Of a stretch of 64,000 bases of DNA, positions 35,112 through 46,266 are shown piece after piece. The notes under the pieces are model-generated. The model saw only the letters and a program-made list of their open reading frames with translations, made no database searches and was not told the DNA's origin. The translations under genes and the position numbers were made by a program. The stretch comes from Aquarana catesbeiana (lineage: Eukaryota > Chordata > Amphibia > Anura > Ranidae). How positions within the stretch are numbered: the first letter of the stretch is position 1; every line of letters starts with the position of its first letter. The DNA lies in NCBI RefSeq assembly GCF_042186555.1, contig NC_133326.1:585732119-585796118 (forward strand), given 5' to 3'.

Positions 35112-35522
35112 AAGGTAAACAACCCACAGTATGCAGCCCACCCAGCCCAATAATTATCTGAGCCTTATCTCGATCAAGAGATTTGCACAAGAGCAGCTTC
35201 TCTCCTGGCTCTCTGCCTCCTCGTTGGCTTAGAAACAACAGTGGAAGCCATTGTCAATCACAGCTAGTGAGGAGGCAGTGAGGGGCGGGGTCGAGCCGCT
35301 CTCTGTGGGTCTTATGGATACACAGAGCGGAGCTGGGAAGTGAACATGCAGGAGTGCCCCCCATAGGAAGCGACTTGCTATGGGGGCACTCAGCAGGGGG
35401 AGGAGCCAGGAGTGCCAGACGGGAACCCGAGAAAAGGAGGTTAGGGGCTGCTCTGTGCAATACCATTGCACGGAGCAGGTATGTATGACTTTTTTTAAAA
35501 TTTACCTTTAGTATCACTTTAA
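35112..35522. mobile_element. TTAA-type MITE, left end uncertain
   Basis: The right end GTATCACTTTAA is at 35511-35522, preceded by GCACGGAGCAGGTATGTATGAC as in related elements (50339-50832). A possible left TTAAGG is at 35110-35115. The interior includes GCCCCCCATAGGAAGCGACTTGCTATGGGGGC, a hairpin. Confidence 0.55.
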
Positions 35523-36085
35523 CCTAAAAAATAACATTTAGTAATAGTAGCTTACCCTACGCTCATTATAGCTCTCCACGTTCATGCACATGGACATTTG
35601 TAAACATTTTATATGCCTAGCATACCTTTCCCAGGGTTTTCTTGTGCCTGGAGACCCATAGCCTGCCATACAAGTGAATGGCTGTACTCTTGTAAACACT
35701 GATGCTTCCTTGCATCAGCTTTTACCCATGCATGTGCATCCATCCAATGTATTTCCCAAACATGGAAAGAAGCATCACTGCTTAAAAAAGTAAAAAAAGT
35801 ATGGCCACATACAACCGTTTGCTTGTTTATACTAGGCACATAAAATGCCTACTAATGCATATGAAAAGAACCCTAATTCTTTCTATTCTCTCTTCATATG
35901 CCTTTATTCTATCTGGTGATTCTGTTCCCATACCTTCCTGTCCTGGGGTGACAGTATTCCCTGGGCTGCTCCCTAAAATGGAGCAGCATTTTCACCCTAG
36001 GACAGCCTTTCTCAACCTTTTCACAACGGAGATATTATTGAAATAATGTTCCAGTTTCAGGGAACCCCTGCTAAAAATTACAGCT
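35523..36085. other. Intronic sequence with a short repeat fragment
   Basis: Near 36003-36070 is CTTTCTCAACCTTTTCACA ... GGGAACCCCTGCTAAAAATTAC, a fragment of a widespread repeat. A reversed piece occurs at 59160-59212. Nothing else was seen. Confidence 0.5.
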
Positions 36086-36489
36086 GCGGCTACTGTGCAT
36101 AGCTAAATGGTTACATAGTTAGTCAGGTTGAAAAAAGACACTAGTTTGTCTAGTTCAACCAATAAAATACGTTAAAAAAACACATACACAAATGTAAATG
36201 CTTCCATTTACATTATCCTATACCCACAGTTGATCCAGAGGAAGGCAAAAAAACAAAACAATAAAGCATGATCTAATTTTTTCAGTGAAGAAAAAAATAT
36301 CCTTCCTGATCCCCCATAAGGCAATGGGGTACTCCCTGGATCAACTACCCCTGGTGTTATTACCTCTAAAAAATAGTATCCAGTCATATTGTGTGCATTT
36401 AGGAATGCATCTAGCTCTTTTTTTTAAATCTACTGAGCTGGCCAGAACCAGCTCTTGAGGGAGTCTATTCCACATTTTCACATCTCTTA

Positions 36490-36923
36490 TGCCCCGTACA
36501 CACGGTCGGACATTGATCGGACATTCCGACAACAAAATCCTAGGATTTTTTCCGACTGATGTTGGCTCAAACTTGTCTTGCATACACGCGGTCACACAAA
36601 GTTGTCGGAAAATCCGATCGTTCTGAACGCGGTGACGTAAAACACGTACGTCGGGACCATAAATGGGGCAGTGGCCAATAGCTTTCATCTCTTTATTTAT
36701 TCTGAGCATGCGTGGCACTTTGTCTGTCGGATTTGTGTACACACGATCGGAATTTCCGACAACGGATTTTGTTGTCGGAAAATTTTATATCCTGCTCTCA
36801 AACTTTGTGTGTCGGAAAATCCGATGGAAAATGTGTGATGGAGCCTACACACGGTCAGAATTTCCGACAACAAGGTCTTATCACACATTTTCCGTCGGAA
36901 AATCCGACCGTGTGTACGGGGCA
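36490..36923. mobile_element. Harbinger MITE with TTA target duplication
   Basis: The inverted ends are TGCCCCGTACACACGGTCGGA and its exact complement TCCGACCGTGTGTACGGGGCA. TTA flanks at 36487-36489 and 36924-36926. Excising the element with one TTA rejoins the LINE coding sequence in frame (GFFTV-RDVKMWN), which proves the boundaries. The length is 434 bp with no code. The family is shared with 11874-12290. Confidence 0.95.
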
Positions 36924-37089
36924 TTACTGTAAAGAAGCCATTCCGTATGTGAAGGTTAAATCTCTTTTCTTCCAGATGTAAAGAGTGCCCCCCTGTGCTC
37001 TTTAATGACCTGAAAGTGAATAACTCTGCAAATTCACTCTATTGACCACTTATGTATTTATACAGAAGAGAAGAAAAGATTGATCGCAC

Positions 37090-37310
37090 ACTTGAATCCA
37101 AAAGATGCTGTAGAAATTTCTTTATTGTCATGAGCCAGACAAAATTGCAATGATGATCAGTTGACGCGTTTCAGACGAAAAGAACCGTGCTTGTTCACAG
37201 CGTGAACAAGCACGGTTCTTTTCGTCTGAAACGCGTCAACTGATCATCATTGCAATTTTGTCTGGCTCATGACAATAAAGAAATTTCTACAGCATCTTTT
37301 GGATTCAAGT
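37090..37310. repeat. Perfect inverted repeat, 109-bp arms, 3-nt loop
   Basis: Left arm 37090-37198 and right arm 37202-37310 are exact reverse complements as I read them, separated by AGC. The inner part of the right arm (37202-37245) reads GTGAACAAGCACGGTTC ... TCTGAAACGCGTCAAC, in the style of Penelope-like hammerhead ends (GAAACGCGTC). The hairpin occupies the place of a missing segment of the CR1-like LINE. It has no coding role. Confidence 0.97.
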
Positions 37311-37574
37311 TGGAGACATCCTGTAAAGACGTTATCCCACTGCATAGCTTGGTGTCATCTGCAAACACTGAATGGGTACTTTGAATCCCAGACCCTATAT
37401 CATTTATAAATATATTAAAAAGTAAGGGTCCCAACAATGAACCTTGGGGTACACCACTAATAATCTTAGACCATACAGTGGGTACACCACTATTAATCTT
37501 GATCATAGAATGCATTAAGATAAAAGAAAATTCTCACTTCAAAACTCCTTTAAGAATCATTAACCACTACTCTC

Positions 37575-37848
37575 TGAGACTGGGTTCACACCTATGCGAA
37601 TTGGATGCAGGTTTCCCTGCATCCAATTCGCATGACAGGAGATTGTGACCGGCTCTCAATGGAGCCGGTTCATACATCTCCATGGCGGCCACGGAGCGGA
37701 ATGCACAGGGGTCCTGTGTGTCTTTGGTTCCGTTTCAGGTCCGAAATCAAGCAAAAATTCGGCCTGATTCATCCCTGAAATGGAGAACAGGGACTCACCG
37801 GACTCCCTGCTGCGAGCCGCATCTGGCATAAGTGTGAACCCGGCCTCA
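37575..37848. mobile_element. MITE of the GGGTTCACAC family
   Basis: Ends TGAGACTGGGTTCACACCTATGC and GCATAAGTGTGAACCCGGCCTCA are inverted with three mismatches. The left subterminal part contains the hairpin GCGAATTGGATGCAGG / CCTGCATCCAATTCGC. It splits the RT domain of the CR1-like LINE. The target duplication is not clear. A degenerate relative lies at 11127-11390. Confidence 0.85.
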
Positions 37849-37985
37849 ATAGGGTCTTTTAGCCAGTTTTCTTTCCATTTACAAACTACATTTTCTAAGC
37901 CTGCAGACATTAATTTACACATTAGCAGCGCGTGGGGAACTGAGTCAAACGCATTGGAAAAATCCTGACTGCTAATGTCATTGAA

Positions 37986-38737
37986 GAAACACGTGATGCC
38001 ATGTCTGAGGCGCTTGTACACAAGGCCAAAGTGGCCTTGGGGAACAAAGTGAATGTGCATAGTACATGAAGTTTAGAAAACAAGAGAAATGTTTGAAATA
38101 ATATTTTTTAATTAACCCACTGATGCACCTAATAAGGGTCCATAGTGTATTTACACTTTTTGGGAGGGTTTAATTATAACAGTCAGTTTTTAGGTGAATT
38201 GGCTCTTTTGTTACCATTCTTCTATTTGCATTCACTGCACATAAAAGAGGAATTTCTGTTCCTATGTATGTGTTTTCTTCATTCCTGATGTTTCCCCATC
38301 TCTCTCCTCTCCTCCAGGCATAGACAAAAGTTCTCACAACAGGAAATGCCAGGAGTCAGGAGATCTTCCTCACAAACCCAAGACATGGGTGGAGATTCAG
38401 TACCTGCCAGGCAGGGAGGGACCTGTCATAACAAGCTCACCATCTCTCCTTACTGTTTATGAAGAGTGAATGGGAACCATAACTGCGCTTATTAGATGGG
38501 AAAATAAACACGTTGCTTTTCCACCACACAGCACATAATTCAGTCAAGGGTCAGAGAATGGTCAGCATGTAAACATGTCTTTATTTCAGCACAGGTAAAT
38601 CAGGAAAGTCAATGAGCTGCTGACTGTGAGATTGCTGGAGGCTCTTGAGAACAATTCACGCAGCCAAGCTGGTATTCATCCCAGATGATGAGTGGGATCT
38701 GCAGTTCTCCACTGAAAACCTTGCTACTTCTTTGATT
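37986..38737. other. Intronic sequence, no feature recognised
   Basis: The first ~70 bp may still be LINE. The rest shows nothing recognisable. Confidence 0.5.
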
Positions 38738-38990
38738 AAGGCTGGCCCTACACGGATCAAAACAAACAGATTCCCCCATCCACACAAATGAAGTGCTTGG
38801 AAAAATCCTCCCCGCTGTGCTATTGTATTCTGACAGCGGGGACCCCTCCACTGTCAGAATACACTGATCAGTGTTGCAGCCAATTGGCTGCAGGCACTGA
38901 TTCAATGAAAGATTTCCAACAGTCCCCTTTGAGAGAGGTCAATCATTAGATCGGAAACGACTCTGCTGAGCTGGCCAAATTTCAATCTAT
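38738..38990. mobile_element. MITE of the CTGGCCATACA family
   Basis: It runs from AAGGCTGGCCCTACACGG to GAGCTGGCCAAATTTCAATC. It shares ATTGTATTCTGACAG, CAGAATACACTGATCAGTG and GGCTGCAGGCACTGAT with 31940-32215. Confidence 0.7.
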
Positions 38991-39061
38991 TCATGACGAA
39001 CTTAAGAATAAAGCCCCACTTGATAAATTGACTCATATTTAATATGCAACCTGGTATTTCC

Positions 39062-39831
39062 TAGACATGTGCACACTGAAATATTTCGCTTCGGAATTTT
39101 GTTTTAGTCCGAAAAATAAATTTATTTAGCTACTCCTGAAATTTGTTTTTATTTATTTTGTTTAGTTAAAAAATGCATTCGTCCAAAAATCCGAAATAAT
39201 TAAGGTGGAATCTGTCATTGAAGGCTTATGGTGTCTGTCGAATGTTCTAAGAAAATTCGACGGAGCAGCTAAACTGTACGACGCCGCATTTCCAGTCGAA
39301 TGTTCCGCCTACAAGCTATAGTAGAATTCTAATGTTGTATGACACTAGTAATAATTATATTTATTAATTATTATTACTAGTCAACCAACATTAGAATTCT
39401 TCTATAGCCTATGGGCGGAGCATTTGACCATAAATGTCGGCTCGCGGCGACTGCTTCGTCGAATCTTTATGTCGAATCTTTTCTCTCTATGTCGAATAAT
39501 CTTGGACTAATAGAGTTAGGTTAGGCACATTCGACCTTTTTTGCTATTGTCTCTATAATGTCAAATCTTTTCTCTCTATGTAGAATAACCTTGAACTAAT
39601 AGAGCTAAGGTTAGGCACATTCGACCACAGGTTCGATCGACACAGATCGTTATTGTCAGCGTGATGTCAAATCTCCTATCTATATCGAACTGTTGTCACA
39701 ACGAAAACGCAAAAATAAAGCATTCGTTTATGTCGAATCTTTCGGTTTTTGGATTCTGCACGTTCGTTATCGTTTGTTAAAACGATAACTAAAATACCCA
39801 AAATTCGGACGAAAACGAATGCACATGTCTA
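39062..39831. mobile_element. hAT MITE, 770 bp, 8-bp target duplication
   Basis: Ends TAGACATGTGC and GCACATGTCTA are perfect inverted repeats. GTATTTCC flanks on both sides (39054-39061 and 39832-39839). A long internal stem (CTATAGTAGAATTCTAATGTTG at about 39315, with CAACATTAGAATTCTTCTATAG at about 39383, and inner ACTAGTAATAATTA / TAATTATTATTACTAGT) gives it a fold-back shape. No code. Confidence 0.95.
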
Positions 39832-39839
39832 GTATTTCC

Positions 39840-40202
39840 CTCCAATCCTCTGTGTACATGCCATGCTCATGGTTATTGCAATGTAGGTACACCATGCATC
39901 CAGCCTCTTCCTCAGCAGCATTAGCATAGATATGCCTCCTACATTTTGTCAGGCAGCCAATAAAACTTTAAAAAAACCTTTTACTACTGCCTGTGTTGCT
40001 GTTGGAGATGTTTTCTTACTTCTTGTCCAGTGAAACTGTTATCACTAGGACAAAAAAAATTGGCTGGACAGACACTATAATTCACACCAGATAACAACTT
40101 ATCCCTAAATCTGTGCTGATACAAAACATTTGCAAAGTGATAGAAGGATTTTATCAGACTGGTAACACTGGTGGTATGCAGGAGAGAATAGGGGGACTCG
40201 TT
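39840..40202. other. Intronic sequence, no feature recognised
   Basis: No recognisable element. Confidence 0.5.
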
Positions 40203-40453
40203 AAGATCATATGCACACTAGACGCTTAGCCTGTTGTGCTCCTCTTGTGCTCCAGGAATTTGTTCCTGGTTGCATACATTCCTAAATGTTAGTGCACCAT
40301 CTAGCCCTCTCCAGCTGCAGCAGCTTTCAGCCTCTCATAGACTTTTTAGAGGCTGCCGGTAGTAGTGCTGGATGGTGCACCTGTGCATTCCACTTGCACG
40401 ACAATGCTGAAATCTCAAGCACAGGGGCTAAATGCCCAGTGTGTATGAGGCCT
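40203..40453. mobile_element. Probable palindromic MITE
   Basis: ATCATATGCACACTAGACG on the left pairs with CAGTGTGTATGAGGC on the right. TAGTGCACCATCTAGC and GCTGGATGGTGCAC form an inner stem. The duplication was not identified. Confidence 0.5.
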
Positions 40454-41084
40454 AACCGGTGTGCTTGACTAATTACATCATGTCAGCTGTTCTTTAGCAC
40501 TAAGTGCTTGTTCACGCCACATCATGAGTTAAATTATTGCACATAAAAACATAGTATACTGTATGAGTGTGTGTGGGGAAATTCCATTAATTGTTTATTA
40601 CACCCAGGTGACATACCTACTGTAGAGAGGCATGGCATTCTGCCCTAGGTACAGCTATGCTAGAGGTGCTCAAGGGGCGCGCAAGGGGTGCTCAAGGGCC
40701 ACACCCCCACACCACCACCAGATTTCCAGTGCCCTGTTGCCCCCAGCAACCCTGTCAGATGCAGACTGTACACTGTACATTATACACTGTGCGGTGGTAC
40801 AGAGCCAAAGGAATTTGTCCTAAGCTCCCCCTCAGCTCTGATGTGACAGTTAGGGGGAAACTTAGGGGACTTGCTGGGGAAATGGTGAGACACAATTTGT
40901 GATGGGGAAGCTTTAGGTTTTGCTGATGGGGGCAGAGGGGAGGATTGGGGGATGATTTCTAGTAGATAGGTTTTGCTGGGGGAGTGGGGACTTTTGATTG
41001 TTGGGGGTTTTCCTGGGGAATAGGGTGGGGAGGAGGATGAGAAAGGGAATTTCTGGCTGTATAATACCAAAATTGCCTAATGCC
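40454..41084. other. Intronic sequence, G-rich in part
   Basis: 40850-41045 is GGGGA-rich on the plus strand with no defined unit. Nothing else was seen. Confidence 0.5.
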
Positions 41085-41340
41085 CATCTATTGTCATAAT
41101 TGCTTTTATATTGTCACAATTGCTGGTTTGCTGTCCACATAAAGTCACAACTGGCAGTTTGTTGCCTTTATAATCACAATTGCCTGCTTTTTGCCCCTTT
41201 ATAATTTAAATTGCTCATATTGTCACATTTGTGAATGTGTTACAGGTCGCCATATTGTCACAATTGTCTGCTTTCTGCCTGCGTATTGTAATGATGTGCT
41301 GCTTGCATATTGTAACAGTTGCCTGTTTTGTGTGTATAGT
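41085..41340. repeat. Degenerate minisatellite, about 35-45 bp
   Basis: ATTGTCACAATTGC(C)TG(C)TTT(G)TTGCC recurs six or so times with heavy drift. Confidence 0.7.
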
Positions 41341-42495
41341 ATGCAATTGCCCACTGGAGACCCACGTAGAATAGGCATTTTATGCCTATGCATTGTAAAG
41401 TTGCTGCTGTTGAATAATAAACCCTTGAGTCTTTTTTTATTTAGGACGCAGTTATAATTCCTATGTTTCACCATAGCTTGTGTGCTGTTAATAAAACCCT
41501 GAATTTTATTTGTTTTTACCAGCATAAACATGATTGAAACATTAAGATCTTCACTGTCTCCATTTTTTTCTTTGCCCATTATTCTTATTTATTAAATATA
41601 ATTATTACTACTGAAAATAATTTTGATGTATAGAAATTCATTAAGGGTGTGTGTGTGTTAAAAAATGATCTTTCTCTGGGTGGCAACTACGCTAGGTATT
41701 CCACTGGTACACCCCAAAACTTGTCTACAGTATGCTGCAAATGTTCCTATGCTATAGTGCACCACAAGGCACAGATGTACATGCTCTGCATGTTGGGTAC
41801 ACTTTCAAAAATAGAAGAAGACCTATTGTTTCTTACATTATAGTACATTGATGGCCTTCTGAACACAAATGCACACCCTATTCTGACACTGCTAGATAAA
41901 GCAAACAATATAACAGTTCCTCCTCATTAAACATGGATATATGCATTAAAGTTGAGGTGGATTGTTATTGTACATTCCACCCTGTGTGTGTTCTGCATGG
42001 CTAATACATGATGATTACAGAAAGAAGCAGAAAGGAATAGATCTACCCCCCTGCTGCGTTCTTGGAGTCATTGTGCAGCAACCTGAAGACAGATACAGCT
42101 CAGCTTAACCCAAAAATATTTGTGCACTGTGTGAAGAAGACTGCACAATGTAAAAATGTTTAAATCTTAATGGTGTTTTTTAACACAGACCAGCAGAACA
42201 CTAATGAGTTATAAACTTTCCACGCCCTCCCGTTCCATGAAGCGTTCGCCTCATCTGGTTCTAATCTGTAAACCCCACTCTATTTTCCTCCCAGTAATGA
42301 GAAGTGGAAAACTAACTTTCATTTTTTGTTCTTTTTTCCTTGCTGATATCTGGCAGAACGTTTAAACTGAGAAACCTAAACAATCAAGCAGGAAAAATAT
42401 TTCAGATGATTTTCTAAGTTTGAGGCTAATCAGAAGAATGACATTGGGAGCTTTATACCTACAGGATGCATGCGATAGACTCAAATTTTCTAATG
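41341..42495. other. Intronic sequence, no feature recognised
   Basis: No recognisable element or coding motif. Confidence 0.55.
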
Positions 42496-42686
42496 TTAAA
42501 GTACATGTAAATCCGATCTTATGGCGATGTCTGAAAAGCTGTGAGCAGGCAGGTCACTGACCAGTTAAGATGGTCAAAGACCGGTACCCCCCGGTAGAAC
42601 CTGGGGACAAGATGCCTGTGCAGTACCTCACGGGTGTCGAACCATTGGTGCAAAGGTAAGTATAGTGGAGTCTAGTTCTGCTTTAA
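42496..42686. mobile_element. TTAA-flanked piggyBac-like MITE (short)
   Basis: The left end is TTAAAGTACATGTAAATCC and the right end TTCTGCTTTAA. TTAA is present at both boundaries (42496-42499, 42683-42686), and the right TTAA is shared with the next element. Confidence 0.65.
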
Positions 42687-43189
42687 AGTGTTACTAAACC
42701 CAGGACCTTGCATTCACTATATCTGGTCTCCCACAGTACACAGAACATGGAAATGCAATCATTTTAGTAAATATAAACTGCTAAATACCCTTTCTCATCA
42801 GCAGTATATAGCAGTCTTGTGACTTCTGTCAGTGCCTGGTTAAAGCTTGCAGGAGGAGTTGTCATACTGCACTGAGCTGTCCTATGAGGATCCAGGACCC
42901 CTGACCCTCTGTCTTGACAGTGCCGATTGGCCCTCTGCTGATCACATGCACTCTCCCAAGAAAAAAATAAAACTCGCTTGCAATAAACACCAAACTGAGC
43001 ATGTGCTGCCTGACTCCATAGACTGTCTTATCCAGACATGTTTTGGAGACAATGCCAGAAGGGGAGGATCTGTGCATGCAGGATCAATAGCCTTTTTACA
43101 CAATGCAGATGATTAACCCCTTAGGTAACAAGCATGGTTTACGGCATATACAGACTGATTTTACTGTTGTGGGTTTAGTAAAACTTTAA
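42683..43189. mobile_element. TTAA-flanked piggyBac-like MITE
   Basis: TTAAAGTGTTACTAAACCC at the left and GGGTTTAGTAAAACTTTAA at the right are inverted ends about 507 bp apart. It begins on the very TTAA that ends the preceding element. The open frames inside are unsupported. Confidence 0.85.
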
Positions 43190-43313
43190 TGATATTTAGT
43201 TTGCTCAAGCACTGTGTATTTTAAACAACTGCCATGTTTATTAAATACCTATTTTAACTTTTTTTAATCCTTTGTTGTTTCCTCATTGACACTTGCAGAA
43301 AATGTTCTTTTTT

Positions 43314-43500
43314 GGCCTTGTTCACATGGGTATACTTAAGTGAACACTTGTGTGAGGGCTGTGTTTTGCTCTGATGGGATACACAGTCGTTGTTGTGGGA
43401 CTGCCTGCATGCGGATGCATGGAACACCTGTGTATCCCATGCAGGCAAACATGTTCTTTCTCATGGGTATATGCTTAAATACACCTGTGTGAACAAGGCC
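43314..43500. mobile_element. Palindromic MITE, 187 bp
   Basis: GGCCTTGTTCACATGGGTATA at the left matches the complement of TACACCTGTGTGAACAAGGCC at the right. GGGATACACAG / CTGTGTATCCC forms an inner stem. Flanks are TTT and TTA, a possible decayed 3-bp duplication. Confidence 0.8.
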
Positions 43501-43761
43501 TTATACAAGAATGGTTGAAGCTACTCCTGTAATACAGAGCAAGCCTCAGACAGCTGGGATTTGCTGTCAATAGTGATTGGGGAGTGGCTGGAGAGGAAAA
43601 GGACATTATAGACAAGCACTAGGTAATCTTGCTGATGGTTTTTATTTTTTATTTCCCTGAGGTTCAGAAATAGTTGATTTACTGGGGAATCTTCAGAGAC
43701 AAGATGGATGCATAATAAACACCAATATTTTTATTGTAACAGTCCCACGATATCAACATTT

Positions 43762-43875
43762 CAGCACCTCAAGACAGGAGAAAATATTAACAGGTTTCAC
43801 GCTGAAGGTGCTTACTCATAACCGAGCACCTACAGCATGAAATGCGTTAACATTTTCTCCTGTCTTGAGGTGCTG
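43762..43875. repeat. Imperfect palindrome with hammerhead-like arms
   Basis: Arms 43762-43816 and 43822-43875 share CAGCACCTCAAGACAGGAGAAAAT. Their inner parts read (minus strand of the left arm) TGAGTAAGCACC TTCA GCGTGAAACCTGTT and (plus strand of the right arm) GAGCACC TACA GCATGAAATGCGTT. Both resemble Penelope-like hammerhead cores in a decayed form. Confidence 0.7.
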
Positions 43876-45324
43876 TGATGCACCAGCATGTGGTCATCCA
43901 TCCTGTTTCTGAAGCTTCTATGGTGATGAGACACCTGCTGTATGGTTTTGTGTTTAGATTGTAAGAGGACCGACCTGGAGCTATGCATGGTGCTTTTATA
44001 CTGTTGAATATTATTAGCCAAAACAATGAAAAATGTCTTACTTTTTCTCTAGAGGAAAAGCACAATCGATGGCAATTTTTTTTTTTAGTAAACTGTAAAA
44101 TGGGTGTATGCAAGGAACAATTGCACACTCAATGCAACTTCCTGTAGTTCTGGGCAATGGGGAAGCTTGGCCAGGATAGGCCAATTGTGGAACCAAATGG
44201 GGAATTGTGCTGTGAATAAATGTATGGGAGTAGGTAGAGGGAGGGGATTAATGGAAAGCAACCTAGTATAGGTAGCTGTTAGCTGCGGGGCGGGGGTGGG
44301 GGAGGTAAGGGTTTCAGAGACTTTGAAGCACAACTATTTCCTCAGGAAGAGCATCTCAAGCTGCCCCATCCACCCTCCCTTTAAGTTCTGGGCTTGTTTT
44401 ATTTTACAGTTGCTACGGGTGTGTGGCAGGGCACAATTTTTTGGGGTAGCTAGCCAAAAGAGGCTATTCTGGTTTAATGTTGGTGGAATCTGTTTCCTAA
44501 TTTGGATTTAAAATTCTGGCAGGCTCTTGACATTGCCAAATAGTTTTGAAGTAGAGGTGAAAATTATGGAGAAGGTGTTATTTCACGATTATTTCACGAT
44601 TGGAGTACTTTTTTATTCTCATTTTACACTTGCTGCTTTGGGGCGGAGTGTATACCCCCAGATTGGAGTGTCTGTTGGTTTGTTCCCACTATGCCCTGCT
44701 GAGTTGCTCCTGTCCATATCGGGAGGATTTCGGAGACATCGGAGACCGACCAGTCCCGGCAGAGGGCTTAATCTGCCTGCGCTTATGACCTCGCTCTAGA
44801 GGGAGTCCACCTGTTCCGGTAAGGGTTCCCACTCACCGAGTGGGATATTTTCTTCAGATTGGGATTTCTTCTTCCTCTTCCCCTCTCTTCTCCTGTTGGT
44901 AAAGGTGGATAATCCTTGGAACCTCTTACCTCAACTCAACGTATTCCTCCTTTTTTATTCATCTTATTACTTTAACGGGCTCTTTTTTATTTATTATTTT
45001 TTATTTTTATACTTTTTTATTTTTTCTTCCTTTAATTATCAATTTTGGCTTTTATCACCCAGTATCAAGTTTTTTATGTATACATGTATTTTGTGTTGAT
45101 GAATTTTTGAATGTTCACTGTTTATTTATCTATAAGCACTATATGTCACTTAATCTGTGATTTCTCATATTTAGCGCAACCTATCTTTTTAATTTTTTTT
45201 TATTATAGGTTTATTAAGGGGCCAGTGGCAGGTACAGTTAACTGTATCACAATTTGGTTTGCTCCAAAGTTAGGAGTAAGGTGGTGGCATTGTCAAAGCC
45301 TGGGGCTAAACATTTGATACCAGG
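43876..45324. other. AT-rich intronic sequence, possibly retroelement untranslated region
   Basis: A GC-richer patch at 44640-44850 with CCGACCAGTCCCGG is followed by a very T-rich stretch to 45220. This could be non-coding Penelope-like sequence, but no coding motif is present. Confidence 0.35.
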
Positions 45325-45829
45325 TTAAAGTGATTGTAAAGCTTCAATTTAAAAAAATAAAAAATAACAAATATGTCATACTTACCTCCGCTGTGCAGTT
45401 CGTTTTGCACAGAGTGGCCCCGATCCTCGATTTCTGGGGTCCCTCGGCGGCTCTTGCGGCTCCTCCCCACATCAAATAACCCCCTAGGAGAAACGCTCTC
45501 CCAGGGGGGTTACCTTGCGGGCTCGTTCCCAAGTCCAGCATTCGGCATCCATAGACTATGAATATAGGACTCGGCCCCACCCCCTGGCGCCCGCGTCTTT
45601 GGATTTGATTGACAGCAGCAGGAGCCAATGGCTGCGCTGCTATCAATCTATCCAATCAAGACCTGGGACCTCATGCAGAGAGGGACAGCGTGTCTCCGCT
45701 GAGGGAAATACGGGGCTCAGATAAGTAAAACGGGGGGGCTTGGGGGGGCGGTCACTGCCAGGTGTTTTTTCACCTTAATGCATAGGATGCATTAAGGTGA
45801 AAAAGCACGAGGGTTTACAACCCCTTTAA
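45325..45829 (-). mobile_element. TTAA-flanked piggyBac-like MITE, copy 1
   Basis: The ends are TTAAAGTGATTGTAAAGC and GGTTTACAACCCCTTTAA. The interior includes CATACTTACCTCCGCTGTGCAG, GGTCCCTCGGCGGCTCTTG and GATTTGATTGACAGCAGCAGGAGCCAATGGC. It is the same family as 50339-50832 but inverted relative to it. Confidence 0.88.
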
Positions 45830-46006
45830 GCCCTCATTCACATTGATGCTACTTTTAAATCGCCCTACTTCACTTGAAGTAGCGCGATTTCAAAGTAGCA
45901 GGTCAACGTGATTTCAGGTATTACTTGAAAGACATCTGTGCGGCTTCATGCACAGATGTCTATTGAAATCACACCTGAAATTGGCAAAAGTAGTACAGTA
46001 ACTACT
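45830..46006. other. Short repeat-like sequence
   Basis: CATTCACATTGATGCTACTTTTAAATCGC and GTAGCGCGATTTCAAAGTAGC include small stems. Not assigned. Confidence 0.4.
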
Positions 46007-46266
46007 CAGCTGATGGAGAAGGGAAAGAAAGGGGGAAGCATTGATGATACTGTAAATGCAGGATAGGATGCCCCAGGATTGGAATATCAGATATTACAAT
46101 ATCTGCATATATCTATTTATTTTCTTGGGATTCCTTTGGTTAGATTCGGATTGAAGGGTGGTTTTCATTAAGCATCTACATTGGAGGGGATTCTGTATCA
46201 TCTGGGGCGTCCTATCCTGCATTTACCATCAATGCTTCCCCCTTTGTTTCCCTTCTCCATCAGCTG
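46007..46266. repeat. Imperfect inverted repeat, about 70-bp arms
   Basis: CAGCTGATGGAGAAGGGAAA at 46007 mirrors TTTCCCTTCTCCATCAGCTG ending at 46266. The pairing continues through AAGGGGGAAGCATTGATG and TGCAGGATAGGA. It lies about 400 bp before the hammerhead-like motif at 46672. Confidence 0.85.

Larger units (their letters stand above)
36090..37985 (-). mobile_element. CR1-like LINE, split by three insertions
   Basis: Read on the minus strand, the pieces are the RT start (37985-37849: DFSNAFDSVPH), a MITE gap, the RT palm (37574-37311: SGVPQGSLLGPLLFNIFIND and VFADDTKLCSG), a palindrome that replaces the thumb region, the C-terminal part (37060-36927, GGHSLHLEEKRFN-type), a Harbinger MITE gap, and the end with WNRLPQELVLASSVDLKK plus 3' UTR (36489-36090). 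Block order matches one CR1-group element. Part of ORF2 between FADDTKL and GGHS is missing. Confidence 0.85.
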
